64,000 nt of DNA from Armigeres subalbatus (taxonomy: Eukaryota > Arthropoda > Insecta > Diptera > Culicidae): assembly GCF_024139115.2 (NCBI RefSeq), contig NC_085140.1, forward strand, positions 296,823,293-296,887,292. The letters run 5' to 3'. The notes under the pieces were generated by a model. That model made no database searches. It worked only from the letters and a program-made list of their open reading frames with translations, and was not told the origin of the DNA. Position 1 is the stretch's first letter, and each line of letters opens with the position of its first letter. Position numbers and translations under genes: made by a program. Of this stretch, positions 63,102 to 64,000 are shown piece after piece.

Positions 63102-64000
63102 TCGTTGATGGTCAAGATAAGAACTTCGTATCTGAGCTTTTGTGAGGCTCGTTCAATCGAGGAAATAATCGTTCCAGTTCGAGGATGTCCGAGCAATGCA
63201 CGTTCCATCGAGTATGGCTACACGAATCCAGTGAACAGCAAATCATTCATCCTTGGTGAAGCTTGTTATGATGTTAAACGAGGACAGACTTTATTCGTAC
63301 ATACCAAGATCAGATCCGAACTAACACAGTCGAAGCTCTTGCATTGAAAACTGCAAACAATGCTGACTACTTCCGACGAGAACATCCAACGTCTCGGTAC
63401 AAGGTGGAGCTGAACAAAGCCCTCAACATTAACGATCATGCGGAGCGTTTCAAAGGTGTGTTCGGCAATAAAAACATTCCAAAGATCGAAGCTCGCCGGT
63501 ATATAAACGAAGACCTTCTAAGTCACAAACAGTATCAATCGGTTCTAAAGTTGGCGTGGAACTATCAAATTGTTAAGGACGCATCAGTTCTGGATAACTT
63601 CGATAACCTGGTCGACGACATAGCTGGCCTGGATGCCAAGGAAGTAGAAATTTACACCGGTGCTCATGGAGTCCTCTCCTCAAAGACAAAAACAATCACA
63701 GCGTGGATGTTCACCTAAAAGAAAATCGCTTTCCCGTTCCGAAGTTCCACTGGACTGTGGTACGGTCGGAAAGCAAAGCGGTGGCGTTTGCTGTCTTCAA
63801 TAAGGCACAGCTAACGGATGCCGAGCGGGAGAAAGACACCTTCTGCACCAGTATATGTGATCAGTTGACGTGGATCAGCACGTTGCAGGAGAATAGTTCC
63901 TACAGTAATCCCTGAGCTGGGTTACGTCCTGTGTTGCGATCTGAACGAGTTCCGTCGGACGATAAAGGAAATGCCTCCACTAAATGGCATAAAGGAGGTG
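63102..64000 (+). pseudogene. Endonuclease exon 3, Endonuclease_NS domain with four frameshifts, runs off the right edge
   Basis: Seen in successive frames: VDGQDKNFVSEL; CEARSIEEIIVPVRGCPSNA; YFRREHPTSRYKVELNKALN; DNFDNLVDDIAG and VEIYTGAHGVLS; VDVHLKENRFPVPKFHWTVV; KDTFCTSICDQLTWIS; ELGYVLCCDLNEFRRTIKEM. Frame changes lie near 63140 (extra T in a T run), 63322, 63677 and 63895; the four cancel out. No stop arises by substitution. Known: the active site of this family is an RGH motif followed by a metal-binding Asn. No RGH is visible between YFRREHP and YTGAHG in the frame open over that stretch (63344-63700). The protein is therefore either a diverged paralogue or inactive. Whether the frameshifts are real or sequencing errors is open. 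Confidence 0.72.

Overview
The window is a piece of a large, AT-rich, transposon-packed animal chromosome. Two Feilai-type tRNA SINEs on one strand and one on the other, Jockey-, R1- and RTE-like LINEs, Ty3/gypsy LTR elements and many TA- or 8-bp-flanked MITEs point to a mosquito of the genus Aedes. Nearly all recognisable coding sequence belongs to mobile elements, and most of it is broken.

Layout. 1-2063: 5' end of a minus-strand Ty3/gypsy element (LTR, primer site, repeat-bearing leader, gag start running off the edge). 2221-3800: RTE-like LINE scraps. 4791-5317: 3' end of another gypsy element with its LTR. 6245-14780: non-coding DNA carrying foldback MITEs and SINEs. 15643-21635: a complete Jockey-like LINE (13-bp target duplication) split in ORF1 by a 5'-truncated R1-like LINE (own 13-bp duplication). 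21636-32700: mostly non-coding, with MITEs, SINEs and RTE scraps. 32735-36765: an RTE-like LINE split by a 2.6-kb non-autonomous LTR element (216-bp LTRs, 5-bp duplication ATATC) whose interior is a 62-63-bp satellite array. 36967-38908: a complete hAT-like element.

40449-64000: the one plausible host gene. A TATA/initiator pair is followed by a signal-peptide exon (40676-40757, phase-1 donor). Matching phase-1 exons at 62810 encode an insect DNA/RNA non-specific endonuclease of the salivary/gut type. The inferred 22-kb first intron is a nest. A hAT copy (41699 to about 57035) was entered by a 9.6-kb element with about 0.8-kb terminal inverted repeats and by a 4.3-kb hAT-like element. The 9.6-kb element was itself entered by a 2.3-kb TIR element and a 3.1-kb hAT-like element. 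Two of these shells are filled with 12-bp GGAAGTTCCTCC-type minisatellites. The endonuclease reading frame carries four frameshifts, no premature stop by substitution, and no visible RGH catalytic motif.

The nesting order can be read from target duplications and paralogous empty sites. The strongest candidates for novelty are the satellite-cored LTR element, the minisatellite-cored hAT shells and the long-TIR element. Family names rest on motif recognition alone; no database search was possible.
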